Shown one piece after another: positions 43,266 to 52,114 of a stretch of DNA of 52,204 nt. The stretch is from Desulfobacter postgatei (GTDB taxonomy: Bacteria > Desulfobacterota > Desulfobacteria > Desulfobacterales > Desulfobacteraceae), in NCBI GenBank assembly GCA_002747145.1, contig PDTI01000009.1, positions 1 through 52,204 of the forward strand, written 5' to 3'. Under the pieces are notes generated by a model, which searched no databases, was not told where the DNA came from, and saw only the letters and a list, made by a program, of their open reading frames with translations. How positions within the stretch are numbered: position 1 is the first letter of the stretch; every line of letters begins with the position of its first letter. The translations under genes were made by a program, and so were the position numbers.

Positions 43266-44409
43266 AGGCGTTTGTTTGGAATTGCCGGTTCATTTTTACC
43301 TGGTGTAACCGATAAATACGTAAAATAGTCCTGCCCATGGCATCCATGGTGTATTGTTTTTCAACTAGAGCCCGGGCTGCATGGGTCAGGGTCTGGACTG
43401 TATGGGGAGTATTCAGGATCCACCTGATGATTTCCAGCACAGATTCAGATTGCTTTGGATGAAAGATCTTTCCGGTTTTATCCTCAATAAGGATGTCCCG
43501 GATACCGGGTGTATCCGGACCGATCACCGGGCAAAGGAAAGCCATGGCTCCTGTGATTTCCAAAGGCACCCCCTGATAAAAATTTTTAGGATGGGAAAAA
43601 TAGATACAGCAGTCCAGGGATAGATAAAAACTTGGACTATTTTTTTCTGTCAGCGGCAGCATATGTACCCGGGGGGATGTCTTTCCATCTATGGAGTCTT
43701 GATTTTTAGGAACAGCCGGTATCAACAGATGATGGGTGGGAAAATGCCTGTTAAGCTGTTCAGCGGTTTTGCAAACTTGCCGCATGCTTTGGGAATCTAT
43801 TTTACCAAAAACCCCAATGAACCGGGTCTCTTTTGCCAATCCAAGGGTGTTTGCCAGCTTCTGGCGGGCTGTGTTTTTTGCGGTGTTATCCGGGGCAGCA
43901 TCCGGCATGGCAATACCGTCGGGAATGGAAAAAATGTGCATGTCTGACAGGGAAAAGGTCTGCTTCAGATACGTTGTGCTGTCCTGGGAGGTGGTGAAAA
44001 CATAATGGCACAGGGTGTTATACATTTTTTTGTTGAACCGGGTGCGTTTCACCCGTTTCCCATTGTGGCGGAAGATAATCCGGCAGGGGACATCTGTGAT
44101 CTGAGCCGCCTTTAACGAAAGCTTGGCATCTCTTCGGCCGTGGGCGTTGACAACAAAGGGGTGTTCGCCGGCAAATATCTGTTTGAGCCGGCCATATTCG
44201 CCGATTCCGGCCAACGGCTTAAAGGAGATGGGATAGACCCGCAATCTGTTTTGTTTGGCTTTTTTAAATAAAGGGGTGTCCTCCGGGGTAATAATGATCA
44301 CCTGGTGGCCGTTTTCTTTCATCCATAATGATTCGCAAAGGATCCGTTTTTCCCTGTTGCCCCACCGCATCCGGCTTGACGTATGGATAATTTTATAGAA
44401 TGTATTCAT
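43246..44409 (-). CDS. Glycosyltransferase-like protein, paralog with degenerate catalytic motif
   Basis: 387 residues, clearly related to the next gene: both begin YKIIHT and share REKRIL/LEKRVL, NGHQVIIITPEDTPLF and GPDTPGIRDIL against GSRTGGIADLI. The EX7E motif seen in the sister is altered here: FYQGVPLEITGAMAFLCPVIG has Q and G where the two Glu residues should be. The donor-binding part is also poorly kept. It may be inactive, use another mechanism or act as a partner of the sister enzyme. Tandem duplication followed by divergence is the likely origin. It starts 6 nt after kdsB. Confidence 0.78.
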   Translation of the reverse strand: MNTFYKIIHTSSRMRWGNREKRILCESLWMKENGHQVIIITPEDTPLFKKAKQNRLRVYPISFKPLAGIGEYGRLKQIFAGEHPFVVNAHGRRDAKLSLKAAQITDVPCRIIFRHNGKRVKRTRFNKKMYNTLCHYVFTTSQDSTTYLKQTFSLSDMHIFSIPDGIAMPDAAPDNTAKNTARQKLANTLGLAKETRFIGVFGKIDSQSMRQVCKTAEQLNRHFPTHHLLIPAVPKNQDSIDGKTSPRVHMLPLTEKNSPSFYLSLDCCIYFSHPKNFYQGVPLEITGAMAFLCPVIGPDTPGIRDILIEDKTGKIFHPKQSESVLEIIRWILNTPHTVQTLTHAARALVEKQYTMDAMGRTILRIYRLHQVKMNRQFQTNAYEINPV

Positions 44410-44415
44410 GAATAA

Positions 44416-45153
44416 TCAGCAGCACCAGCTCAAGCCGGCTTCAACACGTTCAATATCTTCGGGCAGATCAATCTCTGGTGAATCATACGGGGTGACAGCT
44501 ACTTTTATGGGGAATCCATATTCCAGCACCCGGAGCTGTTCCAGTTTTTCCACCTGTTCGCAGGTGCCGCTGTCAAGGGTAATAATTTTGTCCAGAAAGG
44601 CTTTGGTGTAAGCGTAAAATCCCAAGTGTTTATAATAGTCCACATCTGTCTGACCATCCCGTGGAAAGGGAATCTGGGCCCGGGAAAAATACATGGCAAA
44701 GCCCTGGTGGTTGAATACAACCTTTACGTCTTTGGGGTCTGTAATCTCCCGGGGATTTTTAATTTGATAGGCCAGGGTAGACATGGCAAGGCCGGGATTC
44801 TCGTCAAAGGGCCGGATCAAATCATCAAGGCTTTTGGGATTAAACACAGGCTGATCCCCCTGGATATTGATGATGATATCTTCGTCGGCCGCACCAATCA
44901 TCCTGGCGGTTTCGGCCACCCGGTCCGTGCCTGAACGGCAGGTGTCCGGGGTCATTACAGCCTGTCCGCCAAATGCGTTTACGACATCTACAATACGTTG
45001 GTCGTCAGTGGCAACAATGGTCTTTGTCACCACGGATGACTTCTGGGATTGCTCAAACACCCTCTGGATCATTGGCTTGCCTGCAATATTAACCAACGGC
45101 TTGCCTTCAAGCCGGCTGGAACCAAAACGTGCGGGGATCACTGCAATGGGCAC
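44416..45153 (-). CDS. kdsB: CMP-Kdo (or CMP-8-amino-Kdo) synthetase
   Basis: 245 residues. The nucleotide-binding start IAVIPARFGSSRLEGKPL, the QSQKSSVV region and NIQGDQPVF are typical of 3-deoxy-manno-octulosonate cytidylyltransferase, which activates Kdo with CTP for lipid A glycosylation. It starts with GTG 2 nt after kdnB. Because it is in one operon with kdnA and kdnB, its real substrate is probably 8-amino-3,8-dideoxy-Kdo, as for the Shewanella homolog. Confidence 0.93.
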   Translation of the reverse strand: MPIAVIPARFGSSRLEGKPLVNIAGKPMIQRVFEQSQKSSVVTKTIVATDDQRIVDVVNAFGGQAVMTPDTCRSGTDRVAETARMIGAADEDIIINIQGDQPVFNPKSLDDLIRPFDENPGLAMSTLAYQIKNPREITDPKDVKVVFNHQGFAMYFSRAQIPFPRDGQTDVDYYKHLGFYAYTKAFLDKIITLDSGTCEQVEKLEQLRVLEYGFPIKVAVTPYDSPEIDLPEDIERVEAGLSWCC

Positions 45154-45155
45154 GG

Positions 45156-46223
45156 CTATATCTTTTCAAAAAGGCTGCGCGCCTTGTCACGGGTCATAAT
45201 GCTTTTCCAGTCTTTACCCAGACAGTTTTCCCACAACGGATCCAAATTCAGGGCCACACGGATCATGGTCTCCATCTGATCTTCGGTCAGGTCCTTTGCC
45301 AGGCCCCTGGGAATGTCCACCCCTGTTTTTTCCATTATGGTTCGGAACTCTTTCACCCCGTCGGGATAGTATTCATCCAGGGTGTCAAAGGTGATGCAGC
45401 AGCCTACACCGTGATGGGTACCAAGGACATAGGACAGACCATAGGAGAGCGCATGGCAGGCACCCACCTGGGAGTAGGCAATACTCATGCCGCCAAAAAA
45501 GGACGCCATCATCAGCTTGTCCGCCGAATCCGGGTGGTTGTCCACAAACACCTGGCGACACAGATCCAGGGATTTTTCTCCGTAAGCCTTGGAAAACTCA
45601 TTGATGTAGGTGCCCTGCAAAGATTCAATGCAGTGGATATAGCAGTCCATGCCGGTGTAAAAGTGTTGGTCCTTGGGTACGCCTGCGGTCAGTTCCGGAT
45701 CCAGCACAACCTGGTCAAACACCGTATAATCGGAGTTTAATCCCAGTTTTTTTTCAGGCCCGGTGAGTACGGCCGTACGGGAGACTTCAGCACCTGTGCC
45801 GGAAAGGGTGGGCACGGCTGCATGCCAAACCGCCGGATTCTTGATCAGATCCCATCCCTGGTACTGGGTGGATGATCCTTCATTGGTGAGCATTAAAGAG
45901 ACGGATTTGGCAAGGTCCATGGCGGAGCCACCCCCAATGCCGATGATGGCACAGGGCAGGGCAGGGTTGAAATGTTTTGCTTCCAGGGTCAGTTTATCCA
46001 CATAGTCGGTTTTGGGTTCATCGGCGACATTGACCCACAAAAGAAAATCGTTATCATGCAAGGGAACACGTTTTTCAAGGTCCTTGCCCTTAAATACATC
46101 ATCCACAACAAAAACAGCCCAGTCTCCACCGGACTTGCGCCGGCCAGCCACGATCTCGTCAAGCTGGGCAAAACACCCCCGGCCAAAAAGAATATTGGGA
46201 ACCAGTTTAAAATTTCTGAACAT
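45156..46223 (-). CDS. kdnB: Kdo 8-oxidase (KdnB-like iron alcohol dehydrogenase)
   Basis: 355 residues of the iron-containing alcohol dehydrogenase family. The sequence (GRGCFAQLDEIVAG, LLWVNVADEP, GIGGGSAMDLAKSVSLML, YQGWDLIKNPAVWHA, YTGMDCYIHCIESLQGTYIN, GTHHGVG) closely follows what I recall of Shewanella KdnB, which oxidises the C8 alcohol of Kdo to an aldehyde. Metal ligands are the Asp and His residues in the last two segments. AAGGA precedes the ATG. It is placed between the aminotransferase and kdsB, the order expected for this pathway. Confidence 0.9.
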   Translation of the reverse strand: MFRNFKLVPNILFGRGCFAQLDEIVAGRRKSGGDWAVFVVDDVFKGKDLEKRVPLHDNDFLLWVNVADEPKTDYVDKLTLEAKHFNPALPCAIIGIGGGSAMDLAKSVSLMLTNEGSSTQYQGWDLIKNPAVWHAAVPTLSGTGAEVSRTAVLTGPEKKLGLNSDYTVFDQVVLDPELTAGVPKDQHFYTGMDCYIHCIESLQGTYINEFSKAYGEKSLDLCRQVFVDNHPDSADKLMMASFFGGMSIAYSQVGACHALSYGLSYVLGTHHGVGCCITFDTLDEYYPDGVKEFRTIMEKTGVDIPRGLAKDLTEDQMETMIRVALNLDPLWENCLGKDWKSIMTRDKARSLFEKI

Positions 46224-46233
46224 TTATTAATCC

Positions 46234-47418
46234 TTAACCTAGCGCATTCAATACAGCCTGAATACGTTCGTCCATATCATCCGCAGTCCAGGAAAGCATG
46301 ATCTGCATGGACAGGGTCCGCTTCATGATATCGTCGCTTTGTTCCAGAACAAGGCCGGCATAATCCGGCAGGTCGCTGCTCAACTCAAAGGGAAGCCTGG
46401 CAGCACGTTTCATTCCTTTGAGATGATGCCATTCTTTATAGTAATGCCAGTTATTGTTATACCAGTAAGCACAAGGTGCCCCGTTTTCCGCAAGTTTTTT
46501 TGCTGCTTGCTCGGCTTGGCCCTGTGTGGGCATAAAAAAGCTCAAGAAGGTGGCGGAATCCCCATCCGGGTCAGGCAGTGCGCGGAAGGTAACACCGTCA
46601 ATCTTTTTCATGGCATCTTTGATGGCGGCTTTATTTTTTGTCTGGATTTCAATGATACGGTCAAGCTTGCCTAACTGGCCAAGCCCTACAGCGGCATTAA
46701 GCTCGGACAGCCTGTAGTTGGTCCCCATGATGGGATGATCATCCGCGCCCCGGTCAGGTCCGCCTAAATGGTCGTGTCCATGGTCTGCATATTGGGCGCA
46801 CCGGGTATAAATATTTTGATCATTGGTGATAATACCGCCGCCTTCACCGCAGGTTACGGTTTTAACCGAATCAAAGGAAAAACAGCCGGCCTTACCGAAT
46901 GTGCCTAAATGACTGCCTCTGAAACGTGCGCCCAAAGACTGGCAGGCATCTTCCAGAAGCACCAGCCCCTTTTTGTCGCAAAAGGCTTTGATCTCATCAA
47001 TCCTTGCCATGGCACCGCACATGTGTACCGGCAGCACGGCCTTTGTCCGCGGCGTTACTGCCGCTTCCAGACGGTCCGGGTCCAGGCACAGGGTTTGGTC
47101 AATGTCCACAAACACAGGAATTGCACCTGCCTGGATTACAGCTTCAAATGTGGCCACAAAGGTAAACGGCGGTACAATGACCTCGTCCCCGGCCCCGATG
47201 CCGCAGGCGGCAAGGGCCGTGCAAAGGGCTGCTGTCCCGCTGGAACACAGATGGCTGAACCCAGCGCCTGTGATTTGGGCCAGTTTTTTCTCGAATTCCA
47301 GAGCCTTAAAATGGCCGTTTCTGGCCCCTTCAAATCCGTACCTGAATAAAACACCTGTTTTCAGTACATCATTGACCTGTTTACGTTCTTCATCTGAAAA
47401 TAATTCAAAGCCAGGCAT
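46234..47418 (-). CDS. kdnA: Kdo 8-aminotransferase (KdnA-like, DegT/DnrJ/EryC1 family)
   Basis: 394 residues of the PLP-dependent sugar aminotransferase family. The PLP lysine is in CFSFDSVKTVTCGEGGG, and the Asp of the cofactor site in LLEDACQSLGARF. With KdnB it converts Kdo to 8-amino-3,8-dideoxy-D-manno-octulosonate. It is the first gene of a five-gene operon running kdnA, kdnB, kdsB and two glycosyltransferases, with gaps of 10, 2 and 6 nt and a 20-bp overlap. AAGGAGAG precedes the ATG at 47418. Confidence 0.9.
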   Translation of the reverse strand: MPGFELFSDEERKQVNDVLKTGVLFRYGFEGARNGHFKALEFEKKLAQITGAGFSHLCSSGTAALCTALAACGIGAGDEVIVPPFTFVATFEAVIQAGAIPVFVDIDQTLCLDPDRLEAAVTPRTKAVLPVHMCGAMARIDEIKAFCDKKGLVLLEDACQSLGARFRGSHLGTFGKAGCFSFDSVKTVTCGEGGGIITNDQNIYTRCAQYADHGHDHLGGPDRGADDHPIMGTNYRLSELNAAVGLGQLGKLDRIIEIQTKNKAAIKDAMKKIDGVTFRALPDPDGDSATFLSFFMPTQGQAEQAAKKLAENGAPCAYWYNNNWHYYKEWHHLKGMKRAARLPFELSSDLPDYAGLVLEQSDDIMKRTLSMQIMLSWTADDMDERIQAVLNALG

Positions 47419-47618
47419 GCGCTCTCCTTAATGTTAGACAAATTTCTTCGCCCTGGTGGGGAAAAATTTCGATAATTGATTATAAAAATTAGGGAGTAAT
47501 ATCAAATCCGGGATATGTTTTCAAGGCAGACCCAATATTGACTTTCATTTTTCTAATGCTTATAACCATATTTATGGGAACGGTTCAACTATGAAGAAGA
47601 AATCACAGCGTTTTCGCC

Positions 47619-48782
47619 ATGGCAGACGATAAACAGACACAGACATACCAGGGATATGAACAAGGACCCATTTCTGCGGTCAATGATCCATACAGCCTGC
47701 TGCTGCGTCTGATCCGGAACTGTCCATGGAACCGCTGTGCTTTTTGTCCGATACATAAAAAGCAGAAATTTTCCATACGCCCTGTGGAAGACATTATTAA
47801 AGATATTGATCTGGTTCGCACATACATTGACAGATTGCGTAAAGAAAATGCCCTGCCCATTGCCTTTGACCAGGAACGGATTCATTCCATTTATAGCCAT
47901 TTTGAGGTCCGGGACCGGGTTGCATTCAACAACGCCGTCAAGTGGTCTGCTGCGGGCATGACCTCCATTTTTCTCCAGGATGCCAATCCTCTGATCATGA
48001 AACCCAAAGATTTGCTTTTTATTCTCAGACATATCAAGGAACGTTTTCCTCAAACCAAAACCATTGCCACCTATGCAAGAAGCAGCACCATCCTTCAATT
48101 ATCCCACGGTACTTTGGAACAGTTGCATGAACTTGGCCTTAAACAGATTCACCTGGGCCTTGAAAGTGGATCAAATCTAGTGCTGAACCGCATGCGCAAA
48201 GGCGCGGACAGATTTACCCACATAGAGGCGGGTAAACGGATCAGGCAGGCAGGTATTGAGTTGTATGCCTATGTGATGCCGGGCTTAGGTGGTGTTGACC
48301 TGTCCATTGAGCATGCCCTTGAGACCGCTGAAGCCTTGAATGCCATTCATCCGGATGTAATCAAAATTCGGACCCTGGGGATTTCGCCGTCCACAGAACT
48401 CGCTCACTGGCAGGTTCGGGGCATGTTTGAAAAACCCGGTGATGCCATGATTGCCACGGAAGTGCGTCTGATGCTTGAGGCTCTGGACAATATCAAGTCC
48501 CGCATAAAAAGTGATCACATTCTGAATCTGTTTGAAACGGTTACCGGTGAGATGCCCCATGACAAAGAGAAAATGATCGGGGTCATTGACCAGTTTTTTG
48601 AACTTGGCCCACAAGAGCGCATCCTCTATCAAATTGGCCGACGCATGGGCTTTTTCAAAGGGCTCGAAGACATGGATAAAAGTCCCAGGATGGACCAGGT
48701 ACGGCTTGCCTGTGAAAATTACGGGGTGACCCCGAAAAACGTGGATCAGATTCTTGACCGGTTAATGATGCGGTTTGTCTGA
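47619..48782 (+). CDS. Radical SAM protein with CX4CX2C cluster motif
   Basis: 387 residues. The cluster cysteines are Cys35, Cys40 and Cys43 in NCPWNRCAFCP, a CX4CX2C spacing instead of the usual CX3CX2C. Further segments (GLKQIHLGLESGSNLVLNRMRKG and ELYAYVMPGLGG) are standard for the SAM-binding barrel of the Elp3/MiaB-like branch. It has no cobalamin domain and no extra FeS motif at the C-terminus. Function is unknown. Upstream (47419-47618) I see no gene. The start has no strong ribosome site within 10 nt. Confidence 0.85.
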   Translation: MADDKQTQTYQGYEQGPISAVNDPYSLLLRLIRNCPWNRCAFCPIHKKQKFSIRPVEDIIKDIDLVRTYIDRLRKENALPIAFDQERIHSIYSHFEVRDRVAFNNAVKWSAAGMTSIFLQDANPLIMKPKDLLFILRHIKERFPQTKTIATYARSSTILQLSHGTLEQLHELGLKQIHLGLESGSNLVLNRMRKGADRFTHIEAGKRIRQAGIELYAYVMPGLGGVDLSIEHALETAEALNAIHPDVIKIRTLGISPSTELAHWQVRGMFEKPGDAMIATEVRLMLEALDNIKSRIKSDHILNLFETVTGEMPHDKEKMIGVIDQFFELGPQERILYQIGRRMGFFKGLEDMDKSPRMDQVRLACENYGVTPKNVDQILDRLMMRFV

Positions 48783-48837
48783 CCCAATGATCTATTTTTG
48801 TTTTTAATCCTCAAAATATATCGTACATTCATCTAAG

Positions 48838-48934
48838 AACCTGTTTGATAATTGATGAATCGGCTGCAATCCCATGAAAATTGGTTCTCATTTTCATGAT
48901 ATTTCGCTTCGATCCCCTAATTATCAAACAGGCT
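48838..48934. mobile_element. Repeat A copy 6 (97 bp, centre deleted)
   Basis: Both terminal repeats are present (AACCTGTTTGATAATT and AATTATCAAACAGGCT) and the flanks are an exact 5-bp direct repeat CTAAG (48833-48837 and 48935-48939). The central AATAGCCGGACTATT part is missing, so the core folds directly on itself. It lies just upstream of hemW. Confidence 0.8.
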
Positions 48935-48987
48935 CTAAGGAAAAATTCTTTTTCGCCTTGAATTTGAACAACATCTCTAAACAATTG

Positions 48988-50175
48988 ATGATTGAGTCCA
49001 AACACTTTTATATTCATGTTCCCTTCTGTATAAAAAAATGCAGGTATTGCGATTTTTATTCCAAAACCGACCTGTCCCTGATTCCTGATTATGTGGCCGC
49101 CCTGGTTCAGGAAATCCGGCTGCGGTCACAATCAACGGTATCACACCCCAAAGGTAATGCCGCAACCGTATATATAGGAGGCGGTACGCCGTCTCTGCTT
49201 GGACCACGACACGTTGACGCCATTCTCCAGGCCCTGGACAAGGCTTTTGGCCTCTGCCGGCAGACCGAAATCACCCTGGAAGCCAATCCTGGTACTCTGG
49301 ACGAGAAGCATTTGAAATCGCTTCAACGTATGGGGATTAACCGCATAAGCCTTGGTGTTCAGTCATTTGAGCCTGCCCATCTTTCCCTTTTAGGACGTAT
49401 TCATTCAGCAGCTGATACCGTGCATGTCGTGGAAAAGGGCCGTGCTGCAGGTATTGAAAATATCAGTCTGGATCTGATTTACGGCCTTCCCAGTCAAACA
49501 GAAGAACACCTGATGCGGGAGATTGACGCTGCCTTGGCACTGATGCCTGCCCACCTTTCCTGTTATATGCTCACCCTGGAACCGGGTACAGCCCTGTATG
49601 CCATGCACGAACAGGGTAAGTTCCTACCCATGGTACAACCGGATCAGGTGGATCTGTTCCGTGCGGCTGCCAAATATCTGAAAGCGTATGGGTGGGATCA
49701 TTATGAAGTATCCAATTTTGCAAGGCATACCTCCTTTGGCTCCCTGCACAACCTCGCGTACTGGCAAATGGTCCCCTACCATGGATTCGGGCCGGCCGCC
49801 CATTCCTATGCCGTAAAATCGGGTACGGATGGATCGACTTCTTATGAAAGGTTTTGGAATGCGCCGGACCTGAATGGATATATTAATGCCTTAAAGTTAA
49901 AAAATCTTCCCCCATTTGACAGTGAAACTCTTAACCTGGAACAGCGTCAGATGGAGTATGTCATGGTGGGCCTGCGGACATCCACGGGCCTTGACATTAG
50001 AACTGGGCAAAATTTGTGGCAGAACCGGTTTTTAACCGTGTTTCAAAGTTTGATGAACCACCTTGAAAATAAAGGGCTTGCTCAATTCAGGGAGGCTGAA
50101 CAAAGCTTTGTTCTGACCCTTGAAGGCTGGATGCACCTGGACAGTATTATCGCCTCTTTTGTTGAAAGAATTTGA
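48988..50175 (+). CDS. hemW: HemW-type radical SAM haem chaperone
   Basis: 395 residues, formerly annotated as oxygen-independent coproporphyrinogen oxidase. The cluster motif is Cys14-18-21 in HVPFCIKKCRYCDFYS, followed by IGGGTPSLL, TLEANPGT and GINRISLGVQSF. The HNxxYW signature (HNLAYW) marks HemW, which inserts haem into target proteins, not true HemN, which carries a longer N-terminus. The open frame reaches back into repeat A (to 48874), but the ATG at 48988 fits the family's usual N-terminus. It is convergent with selB, 15 bp apart. Confidence 0.9.
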   Translation: MIESKHFYIHVPFCIKKCRYCDFYSKTDLSLIPDYVAALVQEIRLRSQSTVSHPKGNAATVYIGGGTPSLLGPRHVDAILQALDKAFGLCRQTEITLEANPGTLDEKHLKSLQRMGINRISLGVQSFEPAHLSLLGRIHSAADTVHVVEKGRAAGIENISLDLIYGLPSQTEEHLMREIDAALALMPAHLSCYMLTLEPGTALYAMHEQGKFLPMVQPDQVDLFRAAAKYLKAYGWDHYEVSNFARHTSFGSLHNLAYWQMVPYHGFGPAAHSYAVKSGTDGSTSYERFWNAPDLNGYINALKLKNLPPFDSETLNLEQRQMEYVMVGLRTSTGLDIRTGQNLWQNRFLTVFQSLMNHLENKGLAQFREAEQSFVLTLEGWMHLDSIIASFVERI

Positions 50176-50190
50176 TAATCAGAATGGACT

Positions 50191-52101
50191 TTAACCTTTT
50201 CTTAACTGCCGGTGGTCTTCAACCCGTATGGTCAGGTGTATGGCGTCAAAGTATTCAATCAGGGGAATGACATATTTTCTCGAAATACCGGTCATCTCCT
50301 TAAATTGGGGGGTGGTGATCTTTTCATTGGCTTTGAGGAATTCAATGAGTTTTGTTTCCAGATCACTGACGGCACCGTCATCAAAAAACAGATCATCCTT
50401 TGTTTTGACCACCTGCTTTTCATCAATAAGCATGCGCATCACGTCTTTGGCTGTTTTCTGATCTAGGTCAAGATCCTGGCATATGGTGCGGAAAAAGGGT
50501 GGCGTCAGACCGGATTTTTTGTAAATGCCGGCAATTTTTTCTTTGATTTCATGCTGGTCTACCTCAAGGTCTACCTTGAATTCCGCAAGCTTCACAAGGT
50601 TTTTATCCAGAATAATCAGGTTATCCTTTTCCAGGCGGTGGAACAGGATGTTGAAAAAACGGGCATCATTCACATATTGAAATTTGGATTTCAGCTCCTG
50701 GGCGGGCATACCTTCTTTTAAGGGGTTTTCCTGGTGATAGGTGGTCAGCCGTTCCTCTATTTTTTTCTTAAATTGGTCGAAAACACTGCTATGGACATAG
50801 GTCTGCTTCTCCTTATCCGTGAGGACCGCTTCCTGTTTTGCAAGCATTTTCTGCAAAGCGGCGATCAATTTTTTATCTGGTACATTGGTCATGACCCTTA
50901 ATTCATTTAAGGTCAGACCTGAATATCCTTTGATGGACAGAAAATAGGCAATGGTTTTTTCATCATCCTGTTCAGCAAGGCCGGCAAGTCCTTCAATCAT
51001 GGCCGAATCTTTAATCTTGTATTTCCGGGATACCGGGTTGAGGATCGCACCGCCTCCAATGGTTCTGACAGGGGAATAGGAGCGGACAACGTATCTGTCA
51101 TCCTTGATGCAGCAGACCGGGGATTCCAGTCGGAACTGAACCGGTGCTGTCTCTCCTGGTAAAAGCGTTTCCCTGTCCAGCAGGAGCATGTAACCCAATA
51201 TCTCACTTGTACCCGAATGAAACCGTACCCTTGTCCGGGCCTTGGCCGGTTTGGCATTGCTTTTCAGGTAATGGAACTGGGCATCCACCATATAGCTTTC
51301 AATCAAGGCTCCCGGGGTGGAGAGCACATCGCCTCTGAGTACGGCTTCCCGGTCAAGACCCTGGAAATTGATGGCAGTACGGGTACCGGCCATGGCGGTT
51401 TGCACCGAACTGGAATGCACCTGAAGCCCCCGGACCTTTGATGTGATTTTTCGTGGAAATACCATGATCTCCTGGCCCACACTCACCTGGCCTGAAATCA
51501 GGGTGCCGGTGATGACCGTGCCAAAACCTTTCATGGAAAATACCCGGTCCACGGGAAGTCGGAAAATGGAAGAAAGTTTGCGGGGTGGAATTTGTGTGGA
51601 TATCTCTTCAAGGCTGGTTAAAAATTCTTCCATCCCCTGACCTGTGACAGAGGATACCGGTGCAATGGGTTTGTCTTCAAGAAAGGTGTCTATAGTAAAA
51701 TCATGGATGTCTTCCATGACCAGTTCCATCAGGTCTTCATCAGCAAGATCCGTTTTAGTCAGGGCGATCATCCCGTGGCTGATACCCATGAGATTGCAGA
51801 TCTCCATATGCTCCCGGGTCTGGGGCATGACACCTTCATCCGCCGCAATCACCATGACCACCACATCAATGCCCGAAGAGCCGGCCACCATGTTCTTTAC
51901 AAATTTTTCATGACCGGGCATATCTACAATGCCGATGTGCCGGCCATTGGGAAGATCCAGGGAGGCAAACCCAAGCTCAATGGTGATGCCGCGTTCTTTT
52001 TCTTCCTTGAGACGGTCGGTTTCAATGCCTGTCAATGCCTTGACCAGACTGGTTTTCCCATGATCAATGTGTCCTGCGGTGCCTATAATTATATTGTCCA
52101 C
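50191..52101 (-). CDS. selB: Selenocysteine-specific elongation factor SelB
   Basis: 636 residues. The GTPase domain has [27 protein letters not shown] and the loss of an EF-Tu-type effector pattern typical of SelB, followed by the EF-Tu-like beta domains ([15 protein letters not shown]) and four winged-helix domains at the C-terminus that bind the SECIS hairpin. It delivers Sec-tRNA to recoded UGA codons. I start at the GTG at 52101, giving [16 protein letters not shown]; earlier in-frame starts would overlap the preceding gene. No selA, selD or selC (tRNA-Sec) is visible in the window. Confidence 0.93.
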   Translation of the reverse strand: MDNIIIGTAGHIDHGKTSLVKALTGIETDRLKEEKERGITIELGFASLDLPNGRHIGIVDMPGHEKFVKNMVAGSSGIDVVVMVIAADEGVMPQTREHMEICNLMGISHGMIALTKTDLADEDLMELVMEDIHDFTIDTFLEDKPIAPVSSVTGQGMEEFLTSLEEISTQIPPRKLSSIFRLPVDRVFSMKGFGTVITGTLISGQVSVGQEIMVFPRKITSKVRGLQVHSSSVQTAMAGTRTAINFQGLDREAVLRGDVLSTPGALIESYMVDAQFHYLKSNAKPAKARTRVRFHSGTSEILGYMLLLDRETLLPGETAPVQFRLESPVCCIKDDRYVVRSYSPVRTIGGGAILNPVSRKYKIKDSAMIEGLAGLAEQDDEKTIAYFLSIKGYSGLTLNELRVMTNVPDKKLIAALQKMLAKQEAVLTDKEKQTYVHSSVFDQFKKKIEERLTTYHQENPLKEGMPAQELKSKFQYVNDARFFNILFHRLEKDNLIILDKNLVKLAEFKVDLEVDQHEIKEKIAGIYKKSGLTPPFFRTICQDLDLDQKTAKDVMRMLIDEKQVVKTKDDLFFDDGAVSDLETKLIEFLKANEKITTPQFKEMTGISRKYVIPLIEYFDAIHLTIRVEDHRQLRKG

Positions 52102-52114
52102 AAATGCCTGCCTG

